DNA of 64,000 nucleotides from Litsea cubeba (taxonomy: Eukaryota > Streptophyta > Magnoliopsida > Laurales > Lauraceae). Location of the stretch: assembly GCA_012931725.1 (NCBI GenBank), contig CM022944.1:18665979-18729978 (forward strand), in the 5' to 3' direction. How positions within the stretch are numbered: the stretch's first letter is position 1; every line of letters starts with the position of its first letter. Shown piece after piece: positions 53,101 through 64,000 of the stretch. Position numbers and translations under genes: made by a program. Below the pieces are notes generated by a model. That model saw nothing but the letters and a program-made list of their open reading frames with translations. It did not search any database and was not told where the DNA came from.

Positions 53101-54983
53101 CAGTGACAAGGGGAGAATCAAAACCACTATAATTCCTAAGCAGTGACAGACACTGGTGTGGATGCATGTTCCAAGTTTCAATCATTCAATGTAACAGAGG
53201 TGATAATGTGATATACATTGTTGGATTAGTCATGTACATGTAATAAATTCAGCTGTAGTTACGGCTCTAGTTAAATTGAATTCAGCCTCCACTGCTCTTA
53301 TATTTAAAAGGGAAACTTTAAAAAAATATAAAAATTTTGGTTCATTTTCAAACAAGCACACAAAGATTTGAATACTTCAAAAAAGTATAAATTTCTTTTA
53401 CAATTCTTTCAATCAAGTCCTCCTCCTAAAATAATTTTGAGAAATGACAAAAATACCGTTCCCTTTTGAGAGGTTTTTGTCTCTTTTTAACGTCTTTTCT
53501 CCCCAAAATTGGTCATTTTGATTTTGATGGTCATAACCATTTAATGAAGCTAGATTTTTAGTCATTTGGAAGCCCTTTTTTTAAATCATCCATATATAAA
53601 GGTAGTTGAAATGGACCACACCACACTAGGTCATTTGGGTTGGACTTGATTGTTTCTCTTAAATAACTTATCAAAGGGAATTTTTGAAAAATGATATAAG
53701 AGCAATTTTGTCATTTCTTAGATTTTTTTCATGGAGAGGACTTGATTGATAGGATTGTAGAAAACTTTTTACACTTTTTTTAAATACTCAAATCTTCACG
53801 TACTTTGTTGAAAATGAGCCAAAGGTTTCATACTTTTTTGAGTTTTTCCCTATTCAGAATGATGTAGATCAGGTAAGGGTGAATCGATGTTAAATAAATT
53901 AGATGAATTACTTGAGAAAAAGAAAGGATCAAAGCTAAACCGAGTCAACTGACCTAAGGGGCATGATCCAGGTATGATATGTTGCAGAGCTCATTAGTCT
54001 TTTTGATAAAAGGAGGGGTGGATCAAACTTGGCCTAGAATCACGGTTTGCACCCGCGAAGATTGTAGGTTCGAAACTACACTAACACACTGTGGCTATAG
54101 AGGAGTTATCCGGCTTCCCTTTAAAGCACGAAGGGATTATTCAAGCCCAAAAGGGTTGGAAGTGACCCTATTGATAGTAAAAGAAAAAAAATCAAAAGAG
54201 CAGAATCTTATATGTTAAAAAAAATGTCATAAAAAATATTGGGTTTACTTTTGAAAGCATAAATGCGGCCCCGTTTGACATTTACCAAGTTAGTAAAAGT
54301 AATGTAAAGCCTCTATTTTTCAAATAAGGGGTCACATCAAAAGTATATATCTTCAAATTTTTATTTTTCTTTTAAAAAAATACCAAAAAACCTCATTTCT
54401 CCACTAAATGATAAAAAAAACACACTTTTTACAAAAAAAAATCAATCTACTTTCCATTAAATAAAAAAATACTCATTTTTTAAATAAAAAGTCAAAAAGA
54501 TTCCTACTATTTCACTAGAGATAAAATTACATTATAATTTATTTATATTTAATTCTATTTTTATTTGATGCTTTATATTATTTTTACTTTAATAGTAAAT
54601 TATCAAATGGGCTGTGACAAAAAGGCACTGCTTTTCACTGTGCTTATGGACCCACCCAGAGCTGATAAAGCTAGTTGAGGACAGTCCCACCCACAGATTG
54701 GAAAGAAAAAGGTTGTTCACAAGGAAAAGGACTACAGAGAGGCCTAGGAATTAGGATGCACTTTCTTGGTCAGCTTCACTTTCCAGTTTCCACACAGTTG
54801 TATCCGTAGTCCGTACATAGGGCAGGCCCAGACCGCAAGTGAGGTGAGTGAGTGAGTCCCACTCCTCTGAACGTACAACTTGTTCAGTACAATATGCCTT
54901 TGGGTCAAATTAAATTCAAAAGTCCTTCCTAAGTTCTGTTATAAGTGTTTGCAGAGGAGGCATCAGGGTTTATAATTGTCGTG

Positions 54984-54985
<2 letters not shown>
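50191..54985. other. Upstream region of the FTIP-like gene and intergenic DNA, no gene recognised
   Basis: The first few hundred bases hold the leader and promoter of the FTIP-like gene, with no clear TATA box assigned. Beyond it are many ORFs of 60-115 codons without similarity to known families, including 50400-50747 and 52807-53082. A possible tRNA-derived SINE lies near 54010-54190. Confidence 0.5.
54010..54195 (+). mobile_element. Possible tRNA-derived SINE
   Basis: TTGGCCTAGAATCACGG (A-box-like) is followed by GTAGGTTCGAAACTAC (B-box-like). The segment then ends in TAGTAAAAGAAAAAAAATC, an A-rich tail. It does not fold as a full tRNA, and no duplication was identified. Confidence 0.35.

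Positions 54986-55020
<35 letters not shown>
54986..55020 (+). repeat. (CT)n microsatellite
   Basis: About sixteen CT dinucleotides in a row, followed by a T-rich stretch. Confidence 0.95.
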
Positions 55021-55021
<1 letters not shown>

Positions 55022-55856
55022 TTTTTTTCTTTTTTTTCTTTTTTCTTTTGGAAAGTGTTTACAAAATATTAAAAATGAATGTTTTTTTGACCATTTACTA
55101 TATATAGTCGATTAATAGTGGATATAATTTACAAAATATTTTTAAAAAATGAATATGTTTATAAACTAAAGCCATTTTTTAGAAAATTTAAATCATTATT
55201 TTACTTGGAAACGGTTCTAATATATAAAGCCCACCTAAATCACGATTTAACATATTCAAATCAGTTTTTTACCACATTCCTCCACCCAGGGCTATTCACT
55301 TCATCCGAGGTCTCCCTCACCTTGCCTAAGTCTACTTTCCTCACCCAATGCTCAATGGGTCCCAGCCCCCTTAGCTGGGGTGCCGAAAAAGAAAAAATTC
55401 TAAGAAGTTATCTCATCATGAGAGACTGTTTTGTCGGCAGCAAGGTTATCTAATCTCTAACCGACATTTTGTATGATCGACTAGGAGGACATACAAAATT
55501 GCTAGTTAGGGTCAAATTTGAGGAGTTAGCAATTCACAAGGATAGTTTGTGTAGAGGGCTTTCATTGATCATACGAGGGCTCGGTGTGCCTCAAAAGGAT
55601 TGAGCTAGTCCTAATTTAGGAACGGTATGATTCTTCACATCAAAGAAGCATTCATTCAATGAATTTTAATTTTGAAATATAAAATATACTTGTTTTCATC
55701 TTGAAATATTTAATATTGCTACTGCATCAAAGGGAGTATAAAAAACATTCATCGAACATGATCCACCTCGGAGAAGGGATATGTCCTGGTACCATATATC
55801 CTAAATCCATCAAAAAGCAGGTTAGGTAAATAACCTTGATCTGTATCACACTCAAC
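55021..55856. other. Intergenic DNA with a SINE-like 3' module
   Basis: No gene seen. At 55361-55385 CCCAGCCCCCTTAGCTGGGG followed by an A-rich stretch matches the module at 5457, including the upstream phrase CTACTTTCCTCAC shared with 6970-6985. Confidence 0.5.
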
Positions 55857-56791
55857 AATGGTTTAAAATATCGGCCGATATGAACCGATATCGGTCCGAA
55901 CTGATTTGATATTTTGGTGCGATACCGGAATTGGTATCGGACACCAAAATATCGAACATCTCGGCCAATATCTTGAAAATATCGGTTTAGCGGATATATC
56001 GGCCGACATTTTCAAAATATCGACCGAGTGGAATAAACCCTTTTTTTTTCCCTCATTCCCCCATCTTCTTCCTTTTTCCTCACCTCCTTAGAGTAGCCCC
56101 TCCTCATTAGCCCCTTCTTTTCCATATTTCCACCACTCTTTCTTCAAGACATCATTTTATTTGGTAAGAGAAAATCAACTTAACTCCCTTATTTTTACTA
56201 TTACGTGTTCTTTGTTTTTTTTATAAAGCATAAAAATGAATGAAAAGATCATTGACATGTTATTTTTTCGATTTGGGTTGTGTTTTTCTCATAGATCTAC
56301 ACACTTTCATACTAGATCTACTCATATATATGATTTTGGGTTTAGAATTTTTTTTTTTCATCTTCTGGTTTTTTTTTTTAAATAATTGTTGGAGTATTTA
56401 TGATACCAAATACTAATGACTTATTAATAGTGTGTAGATGATAGATCTACTCATACACATGATTTTGAATTTTTTTAATTCTTTTATTTTTAAATTTTTT
56501 AATATTTAAATTATAATATATCATTTTTTTTAAAATTTTACCATAATAAGACAGCGAGTCAACGACACATACAGGACTCATGACTTAAGGTGGACCGATA
56601 TTCTGATTTATTATTATTACTAATGGAAAATATATTATTTTTCAGCATTTTCTAATATTCTGAACTTTTGGGTATTTTCGCGAATTTTTCTGGATAAAAA
56701 GAAATTTTCACACCGCGACGATCGGGACGGACCGATAACCGCGACCGATATCGGTTTTCTGTCCCGACCGATACCGTAATTTTGAACCATG
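55857..56791. mobile_element. hAT-type element 4 with CCGATATCGG subterminal repeats
   Basis: The left end is AATGGTTTAAAATATCGG. The right end, reverse-complemented, is CATGGTTCAAAATTACGG. An exact 8-bp duplication, CACTCAAC, lies at 55849-55856 and 56792-56799. Both subterminal regions are packed with ATCGG/CCGAT motifs, including CCGATATCGG palindromes. The interior is AT-rich with no transposase. Confidence 0.82.
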
Positions 56792-58670
56792 CACTCAACA
56801 CTCACCCCACCCATTGCCGGAAAAAGATTGGTTAATAAGGCAGTCCCACTCATAAAGAGGCAATAAAATGGCTCCCATGCACCCTTTACATGAGAATCAT
56901 GTGCAGGAGAATATTTTTCTGCATTGTCATCCCCTATCCTTGGGCTATTTGTTTGCATTAGAATCCATTAAGATTAATAGTCAAATAATAAGCTCCGCAG
57001 AAGGAATTATTAAAGAAATGTAAGTGTGAATGATTTTTTTCTTTTCTCCTCTCTCTTTTTTTTTTTTTTTTTTGGAGGGTGAGGGATATAAAGTAACAGT
57101 TCTTAGGATATGAATGAGTTGAGTATATTATCAAATAAAAAATTATTGGGGTAATGGCTAGGCATTCATTCCCCGCCTTTCTCTTGATTCACTTTCTACT
57201 GTTGGAGGTTATGTGATGGTCATTTTTGTATATTCATCTTAGATCTTCATTTTTAACCACTTATGAATCGTACACATCCCAAGTGCCTGCATGTCTTTAA
57301 GAGTTGAGAGGAAGGCCTTCATCAAAAGGGACACAAATCCATCATCAGCTCACATTGCACAATACATGTATATGTCCTTCGATCCTTTGATCATCTGGCA
57401 TTTGGATGCGGAAGAAAGTTGAAGCGGGTATTGTCAACCAGGTAGCAATGTCAACGAGATATTTGCAAATGGAAAAACCCCATCCATTTTTGTGTTTGGT
57501 GCTTAATTGAGAAAACTAGAGCAGCCAAAGAAAAACTAATGTTTGAAGTGGAAGAAACTGTGCAACAAATGTGAAATCAACACAGTAGTCTCCACTTAAA
57601 CCAAAACGAAAAACCAACTGAATATGAGAAAAGAGAATTCTCCAAGGAGAATGCTTTCTCCAATTTCATTTTCACCACATCCAAACAGGTCCTGTGAGCA
57701 TGAGTACTCTCATCCTTACTCACCTATTGAGTGGGCCTACCATGATTTTCTTCATTGGCCCTTCTGAAAAAGGTAGATCTAGAGAAGTAAAAGTCCATAT
57801 AGATGTGATCATATGCTTGCATGCAATGATGATGAAACAGATAATTGACATAATTGTAGAAAAATGAGAAAGAACGCGACAATGATCTACCAATCTACTG
57901 TAGAGCTTTCTCCCATGTAATTCTCTACCAACCCCTAGTGGAAGGAATTGATGAGATGCCCAAGACTGAATGTTCCCACTGCCCCAAATTTTTATAGCTA
58001 GGAGGAGAAAACTCACTAAGAAGTCAAAAGACTCGAAGGAGGAAAGGGCAAAAATATTGTCTATTTGGTAAGAGAAGAACCAAAAAAACCTGTGTGAGAG
58101 GGGAGGAGAAACTCTCTTGCAAATCCATCATCTCTACACTTCAGAATAAAAGAAAAGGCTTACTATTTTTGTTCTAAACAAAAGAAAAGCTATTTCACCT
58201 AAATAAAATACCCACTTTTAATTTAAAAAAAAAAGTTTTAGATACCTATTAAAATATAAAACACTAATATAAAGCTAAAATTAAAAGTGTACTTGTCTAA
58301 CAACAACTTCAACATTTCTCTGCCCATTTTGAGGCATGAATTCTAACAGCAGGACCATTTTCTCCACCTTTCCTCCTCATACAGCAGGGTTAGGGAGATA
58401 TACCTTGTCAATGAAAGGCAATGAGAGAAAACTACATCAAAGATAAAAGAATGAAACAGGTGCAGTTTGAACAATTTTCTGGGTTAAATACCGTCACATA
58501 ATATCCTTATACCAAGAAAGTTTCTTCTTTAACCCCCCTTATTTTTTTTTTCCAATTCATGGGTTTAAAAATTAGCTTTCATTGTACAGATGCAATGCAT
58601 TGAATCAGGTAACATTAACAGCATCAATAACAAATGGGTTACAACTTACAAACACTTGGCAGTGGAGGTG
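56792..58670. other. Intergenic DNA downstream of the ABHD18-like gene
   Basis: No gene was recognised. Long T runs occur at 57058-57075. Sequence near 58400-58670 probably includes the 3' untranslated region of the ABHD18-like gene. Confidence 0.5.
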
Positions 58671-61600
58671 TCATAATGAAGATTCCCTCCACTGTAATTT
58701 GTTAAGCGCATCAACAATTGCCCGGCGGAACTCATTGTGGTGTAGGAGAATGGACGAGACATGCCCGCCTGTCACCCATCTCACTTCCGAACCCGGCCAT
58801 GCTCTTTGAAGCTCCAACACCGAATGCTTTGGGATATACCCATCATCCTGAAATTAAAATGGATCATGTACAAGGATATGTACAACATTCAGAAAGCCAA
58901 AAATAAGACCTACAATGAGCTAAGAATTAAGGTATTTCCTCAAAAGCTGTGTCGAGAGAGTTAAGAGAACATACAGTAGCAGCAACAAAGATAACGGCCT
59001 CAGGATTCTTGGGAACTGGAAACCTAGTGACATCTGTTAGCGAGAGCACAGAACGCATGCGTTCTCTCACTTGCTCGAGAGTCATTGCGGCCTTCTGTAC
59101 TGCATCTTCTCTCAGCGCCTCCCAGGCAGTGCCATACTTCAAAATTCCTTCACAGAAGGCCACAGCTGCAGAATGTGGAGAGAGGAGCGGCAGTGTGGCA
59201 ACTGGTGTAGGATGCAGTGATCCAACCATCGCAGCATGCACTCCCCCTAAAACGAGTCAATGTACATAAGAAATAGCAAAACATAACAAATGTATTAGAC
59301 TAATGAACGTATAAAAGATATTGTATCGAGTCAATAACATATATTGTTTTACAAGAATGCAAAATGAAATCAAGCATCTGGGTATGCCATTTCTGACATG
59401 ATCACTTTAAAAAAATGAAAACTTGAGAGAGGAGAAACAATACTGCTTAATCTATATAAAAACTACACTTTGCTGTTCAACCTAGCAACAACATGCAAGA
59501 CAATGACCATGGTGGCCAGAAATGGAATGGACCCCTACAGCCATTGGTCTACACGCCAAATGTAATCAAGGACCCTACCTTACATTTAGGATCAACCACA
59601 ATATTGTTGGGATAACTCATACAACCAGGAGCCCACCAGATGACCAAAAAGTGATCCTCATATGTACAGTTAGGCCAAACAAATCCCTTAACGAATATTG
59701 TATTTTTCCTCATATTCCAATAAGTAAAAATATTTTGCATAGAATCAAGTTAAGCCCTATTGAGAAAGTAGGGCAAATCACATGGGTATGGCAACAAATT
59801 TAGATATTTTCTTACCCATACTAATACCGCACACTCCAGTCTTGCCAAACCCTGCCTCAGCTTCCAACCAGTATAAAAGACTGCGAGCTTCTTCGATAGT
59901 GACTGTTCCTAACAACAATAAGTCACTCACGCAGAGGAGCTTTGCACCACGCTGCAGTCTAGGACGTCGCTGTCCATAGAAAGGACTGCAGCATGTTCAG
60001 ACAGAATCAGCATATAACATTTACAAGTAGCCAGAAGAACAACTCTCGAATATGAAGAACTAATAAAGTCAAAGACTCAAGAGCCCCATCAAGACATCCC
60101 TTTCTAGTTTCAGAGCAGCTGTACATGGATGCCTTACCTCTCCAGCACCATGGTTGCTATGTTTTCCTTCAACAGAGGCCCACCAAGACGCAACCTTCTT
60201 TCAAATGAGTGGTCCCCAGTGCCTACATAAATTGAAACAGAGATACAATGAAGAGGAAGACCTTTATCGAAAACAAAACATGTAACAGACATGAAGGACA
60301 AGAGGCATCTCTTAGTATTCATGCATGCTCCCCTAACCAGTTATTGTGATTCCTGAGTACAAGGATCAAATTTGTTTTGCTGTACCTCATTTTGGAGAGT
60401 GCGGACCCTCTAATTATCACTATGAGAATCTCTTCTTTACACTCTTCTTCACACCCATCTAAATCAGGGAGTAGGGCTCACTTTAAATCCAAATTTCAGA
60501 ACACAAGCTCTCCCCATGTATCGGCATTGGTCCAAATTTCATAGTGGTATTGGCCCACTGCTATATTAAATGTCAAAATACATGATCAAAGCATGATTCA
60601 CTCACTTGGTTGTTTGTATTTAATCACATGTGCTACACAATCGATCTAATGATGGGTGCACTCTGATTGTAGTGAAATTTGGTCCTGTGCTAATACATGG
60701 GCAGAGTGTTTGTGAGTAATTTTGATATATGCGGACCCCACTCATTGGTTTATAAAACCATAAAGCAAAGATTTTCTGCTTTGCACCACTAAATAGAGGA
60801 TCCAAACTCCATTTGCACGTCATATACCGTCCTTGTTTTGAAAATAACTGATACTTGACAAAAGATTTAAATTGTAAGGATGCGTGCATGGATCCTAAAC
60901 AAGTGTGAGTGCAATTTCTTTTCTATCAAAAGAAGCAGTGCATGCATTTTAAAAGCCTGTCTAGCTGTGTTTGGTTTCTTCCCAGCATGTGGGTGTCAAC
61001 ATTAATTGAACACCCTCAAGCCCAACTCCAATTCAAATTGATGTTAAATGACAAATTACAATACTTCTAACTAAATGCATGTCGACTTCCGAGAATCATT
61101 GAAGAACTTGAGCAATTAAGTTTGAGTTGAACTCATTGATAATGTAACGACCCAGATCTCCCAATATGATATTGTCCTCTTTGGCTCATGTGGCTCAGGC
61201 CCCGTGGGCTCTGGCCCAATCTTGCCTCAAGGTTTGTTTGTGGAGCCCATTAAGCTCCCAAAGGCCTCATACTAAGTCACATGGTGTCCTTCATATATTA
61301 GCCCAATATCTAGGTAGCCTCATAAGGGATGTGGGATTGTGGGATCTTACAATCCCCCACCCTCAGAGGAGAGCCGCCCTCGGCTCTGATACCAAATGTA
61401 ACGACCCAGATCTCCCAGTATGATATTATCCTCTTTAGCTTATGCTACTCGGGTCTCTTGGACTCTGGCCCAATCTTGCCTCAAGGTTTTGTTTTCAGAG
61501 CCAATTAAGCTCCAAAAGGCCTCATACTAAGTCACATGGTGTTCTCCATATATTAGCCCAATATATGGGTAGCCTCATAAGCGATGTGGGATTGTGGGAT

Positions 61601-63946
61601 CTTACATAAGCTTAGCTCTTTTCATTTCGATAACAATCTAGGGAGCTTCCGTGGTAAGTATGAACTTAAAAAACATGCAAGAGGTAGCACACTTCAAAAG
61701 AACTGGCTTTTTTCTCAATCCAGAATCATGACTAGGCCATCATGTTCTACACTTCTACAACATGGTCTTAAAAACCGTTAATACTTAATAGAGATACAAA
61801 CTTAGCTGGGTGCACTTCAGACACGCTGGAGATACAAACATTCAATATTCATGGTTCTTAAGCACATTTGATTTGAAGCGCAGCACTTTCCAACCAGTGC
61901 CATTAAAACAAACATGCCAAGAATTACAGTAGCACTTTGATTCAAACCCAAATTTCAAATAAGTTTACTCAAAGACAATGGCACATATTGCCATTTTTAT
62001 TTTTATTTCTAATGGTTAGATTGCCCCTTTTTCTGAATGGTAACATTGCCAAATTTCCTGGATGAATATTTCATAGGGTATAAGCTTCTGAGAAATGCTC
62101 CTGGCTAATTCTGCTGCAGATATCATGACATTCTCCAATGAGTTCAACAAGATGATTTGGCTCCACCAATCATTATTTTGCATTCTTATACACCAGATGT
62201 TACTGGACCATAATGAATCCCACTTCGAAATTAGGATACACATTTCTCATGGTGTGACCAATGAGATGACACCGAAATTAGCATCAATGAAACCATGAGA
62301 AACATTCTTGGAAGAGGATATCATGTCATTTAGTCCTTTTTCAGTGAGCCAGCAACAAAACTAGGAGAAGACATAATAAATTACTAAATCATCATTATTC
62401 AAAGTAGTTTCTGACTGCAACAAGAGCATTTTCACAGAAGGAAATAAAATAAAACAACATGCAGATGACACCGACATGAACGAAAGCATATATTGCATCC
62501 ACTTCAATTGACCAAAGCTTATGCTAGAAGACTACCCAGGAATTGTAAGCAATGTATTATCATTGACACTAGAAATATCCCAATCTAAATTCTCAAAATT
62601 ACAGATACTACCATTTCTCATGGTGTGACCAATACAGAAAGGCAGTTAGAACAATCCAAGCCAACTCGATTCCACAACACCACAGAAAATTATATTCTTC
62701 AATACAATGAAATGCATCGTATCCTCGAATCATAATTATTGGGCATTAAGCGTTCCCATCTTGGTTATTTGCATGTTGATATGATAAACCTTATTCAGCT
62801 ATACAATATCCCATAAACAAAGCAAATTTGAAAGATTCCCAACATTCAATATTTGCCCTTCACATTGAATGCAAGTTTTTTGTTTAGGTGGATGTGTGGT
62901 AAAACTAGGATGGATAGAATTAGAAATGAGCATTTTTGAAAGCATTTAGGGGTAGCATTCATTAATACAGGATATAATTACAAAAAAACCTTTTGAAATG
63001 GTTTGAGCATGTCCAATGCAGGCCGGCAACAAAGCCGGTAAGAAAAAGTTCGGCTATGGAGGTTGATGGCCCACCAAGGGAAAGGGAGTAAAAACTGATC
63101 TAAAAACATACAACTTATCTGAAGATTTGGCTCACGAAAGATAGAACGGACTGGAGAAACAAAATTCATGTAACCGACCCCAACATGGTTGGGATAAGGC
63201 TTTGATGATGATGATGATTAAATGCAGGGTTATCAATCTTAACCATCTATTCACAGTCATTGGTTTTGGTTCGGATTATTTATAGGGAAAATTACATGGT
63301 TTGGTATATCTTCATTAAGGGCCATCAGATTACCAGCCTAAATCACCAAAGAATGGTTCCCAAATTCACAGATTTTAACACCCAGAGTCAAGAATCAAAT
63401 AATCCGCACACACAACGCGGTTTCATTCAAATTATACAAGACAAATTAGCATAGTCATAACAATCAATCAATAGACATTAGCTACTAACAATGCCATTTC
63501 TTTAAAAGTCAGCAAGACAAATCAGCAAAGCCACAACAATCAATTAAAACACAATTATCAAGTTGATTACCAGCAAGGTGAACTACGCAGGCCATCTTCT
63601 CCGGCGGGACAGACTTTGGCGTAAGGAAAGCAACCCTTGCATTGTAACTCTCAGGAGGCAATGCACTCATCAGCTGCTCGTTGCAGGTTGTCCTGAAAAC
63701 ACCCTCTCGGAGACAAGCGTTCTTTGTCTCCCAAATTGTTTTCCATCGAGGCTGCACAGTATTCGGCTGCCAGTTCTGGCCCGCGGCCTCTGGGAAAAAC
63801 CGGAGGATCACGTTCTCCAACATATCAAGCTTGCTACCTCCCCATCCTCTAGAGAAGAATGGAGGGCTTAATTTTGACCTATGGACGAATGCGCCATAGA
63901 GATGATCTAGCACATAATGAAGAACCCCGAGATTTACAGTTACCAT
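58671..63946 (-). CDS. ABHD18: ABHD18-like alpha/beta hydrolase (DUF2048), complete, five exons
   Basis: The exons are 63946-63571, 60222-60138, 59985-59816, 59246-58975 and 58847-58671. All introns are GT-AG and the exons sum to 1,080 nt, giving 359 residues plus stop. The chosen start gives MVTVNLGVLHYVLDHLYGAF, the usual family N-terminus. The conserved block FFSRGWGGSKLDMLE follows, then HLAGTGDHSFERRLRLGG across exons 1 and 2. Next are SPFYGQRRPRLQRGAK, the nucleophile-elbow region GVCGISMGGVHAAMVG (Ser within GISMGG), then DVTRFPVPK and VAATDDGYIPKHSV. A late His lies in VTGGHVSS, a plausible catalytic triad with Ser and Asp. The substrate in plants is unknown to me. The 3.3-kb first intron has accumulated transposons, but no exon is damaged, so the gene looks functional. 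Confidence 0.95.
61143..61606 (-). mobile_element. TRIM (miniature LTR retrotransposon) in intron 1 of the ABHD18-like gene
   Basis: Two direct repeats of about 210 bp (61143-61351 and 61397-61606), each starting TGTAACGACCCAGATCTCCC and ending GGGATCTTACA, flank only 45 bp of internal sequence. On the minus strand that core starts with TGGTATCAGAGC (61394-61383, an initiator-tRNA-Met primer site) and ends with GAGGGTGGGGGAT, a polypurine tract. It therefore has everything needed to be reverse-transcribed in trans, but no coding capacity. The LTRs show more than a dozen differences. No exact target duplication was found. Confidence 0.85.
62980..63222 (+). mobile_element. 3' end of an RTE-type LINE in intron 1 of the ABHD18-like gene
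   Basis: The sequence corresponds to the C-terminal tail of a plant LINE reverse-transcriptase protein. WFEHVQCRP and KPVRKK read in one frame, and DRTDWRNKIHVTDPNMVGIR before a stop in another. It ends in a (ATG)n-like tail, as RTE-clade elements end in short tandem repeats. It is 5'-truncated and frameshifted, hence dead. Confidence 0.7.
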
Positions 63947-64000
63947 TGCCAACAAATCACACACAAGAACACCCAATTGGGAAATACACCGTTTTCAATT

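Noticed and set aside
54010..54110. tRNA gene
   Set aside because: A GGTTCGAAAC-like T-loop motif is present but no acceptor stem or anticodon arm can be formed; kept only as a possible SINE.
61143..61606. Cassandra-type TRIM with 5S rRNA promoter
   Set aside because: The repeats lack the 5S-like internal promoter block; only a generic TRIM can be supported.
62240..62640. Repeated phrase TTCTCATGGTGTGACCAAT (62248 and 62617)
   Set aside because: Similarity covers only about 20 bp; too short to define a duplication or element.

Overview
This is plant nuclear DNA. The protein-coding genes are typical angiosperm ones with GT-AG introns, and most of the remaining sequence is plant transposable elements: Ty1/copia, a giant Tat-type Ty3/gypsy element, hAT and other TIR elements, a Helitron, a TRIM and a LINE tail. 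Nothing bacterial, viral or organellar was seen. The species cannot be named from the sequence. A non-grass angiosperm, perhaps a magnoliid or early-diverging eudicot, is only an impression. A run of exactly 100 N (39389-39488) is an assembly gap.

Layout. (a) 1-3.8 kb: the first two exons of an ILR1-like IAA-amino-acid hydrolase on the minus strand; the rest lies beyond the left edge. (b) 4-12.2 kb: AT-rich intergenic DNA with an 85-bp tandem repeat, a poly-G tract, three hAT-type elements that landed within about 60 bp of one original locus, a fold-back element, two arrays of 53/54-bp units each carrying CGACGTCG, and a truncated NPF/PTR transporter fragment. (c) 12.25-16.80 kb: the 5' part of a Ty1/copia element (SIRE-like) whose polyprotein breaks off at the start of reverse transcriptase. 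(d) 16.80-36.44 kb: a roughly 20-kb Tat-type Ty3/gypsy element. It has a truncated 5' LTR, gag, protease, an RNase H remnant and integrase, but no reverse transcriptase. On the opposite strand it carries a five-exon gene for a 1,225-codon plant mobile domain (PMD) protein with its own TATA box. (e) 36.45-39.39 kb: a decayed minus-strand Ty3/gypsy remnant. (f) 41.57-46.99 kb: a minus-strand solo LTR (chromovirus/Tekay-like), interrupted by a Helitron containing a minisatellite. (g) 47.8-50.2 kb: an FTIP/MCTP gene on the minus strand with three closely spaced 1-nt frameshifts. (h) 50.2-58.6 kb: gene-free DNA with another hAT element. (i) 58.67-63.95 kb: a complete five-exon ABHD18-like alpha/beta hydrolase on the minus strand, whose first intron holds a TRIM and an RTE-type LINE tail.

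The three host genes (ILR1-like, FTIP-like, ABHD18-like) all read on the minus strand and have no evident functional link; they are islands in transposon-rich DNA. The most interesting object is the antisense PMD gene inside the gypsy element. Its promoter, splice sites and reading frame survive almost intact, with one in-frame TGA, although the carrier has lost reverse transcriptase. The carrier's LTRs differ at only about 10 of 1,335 aligned positions, so this defective element inserted recently. It was probably mobilised in trans.
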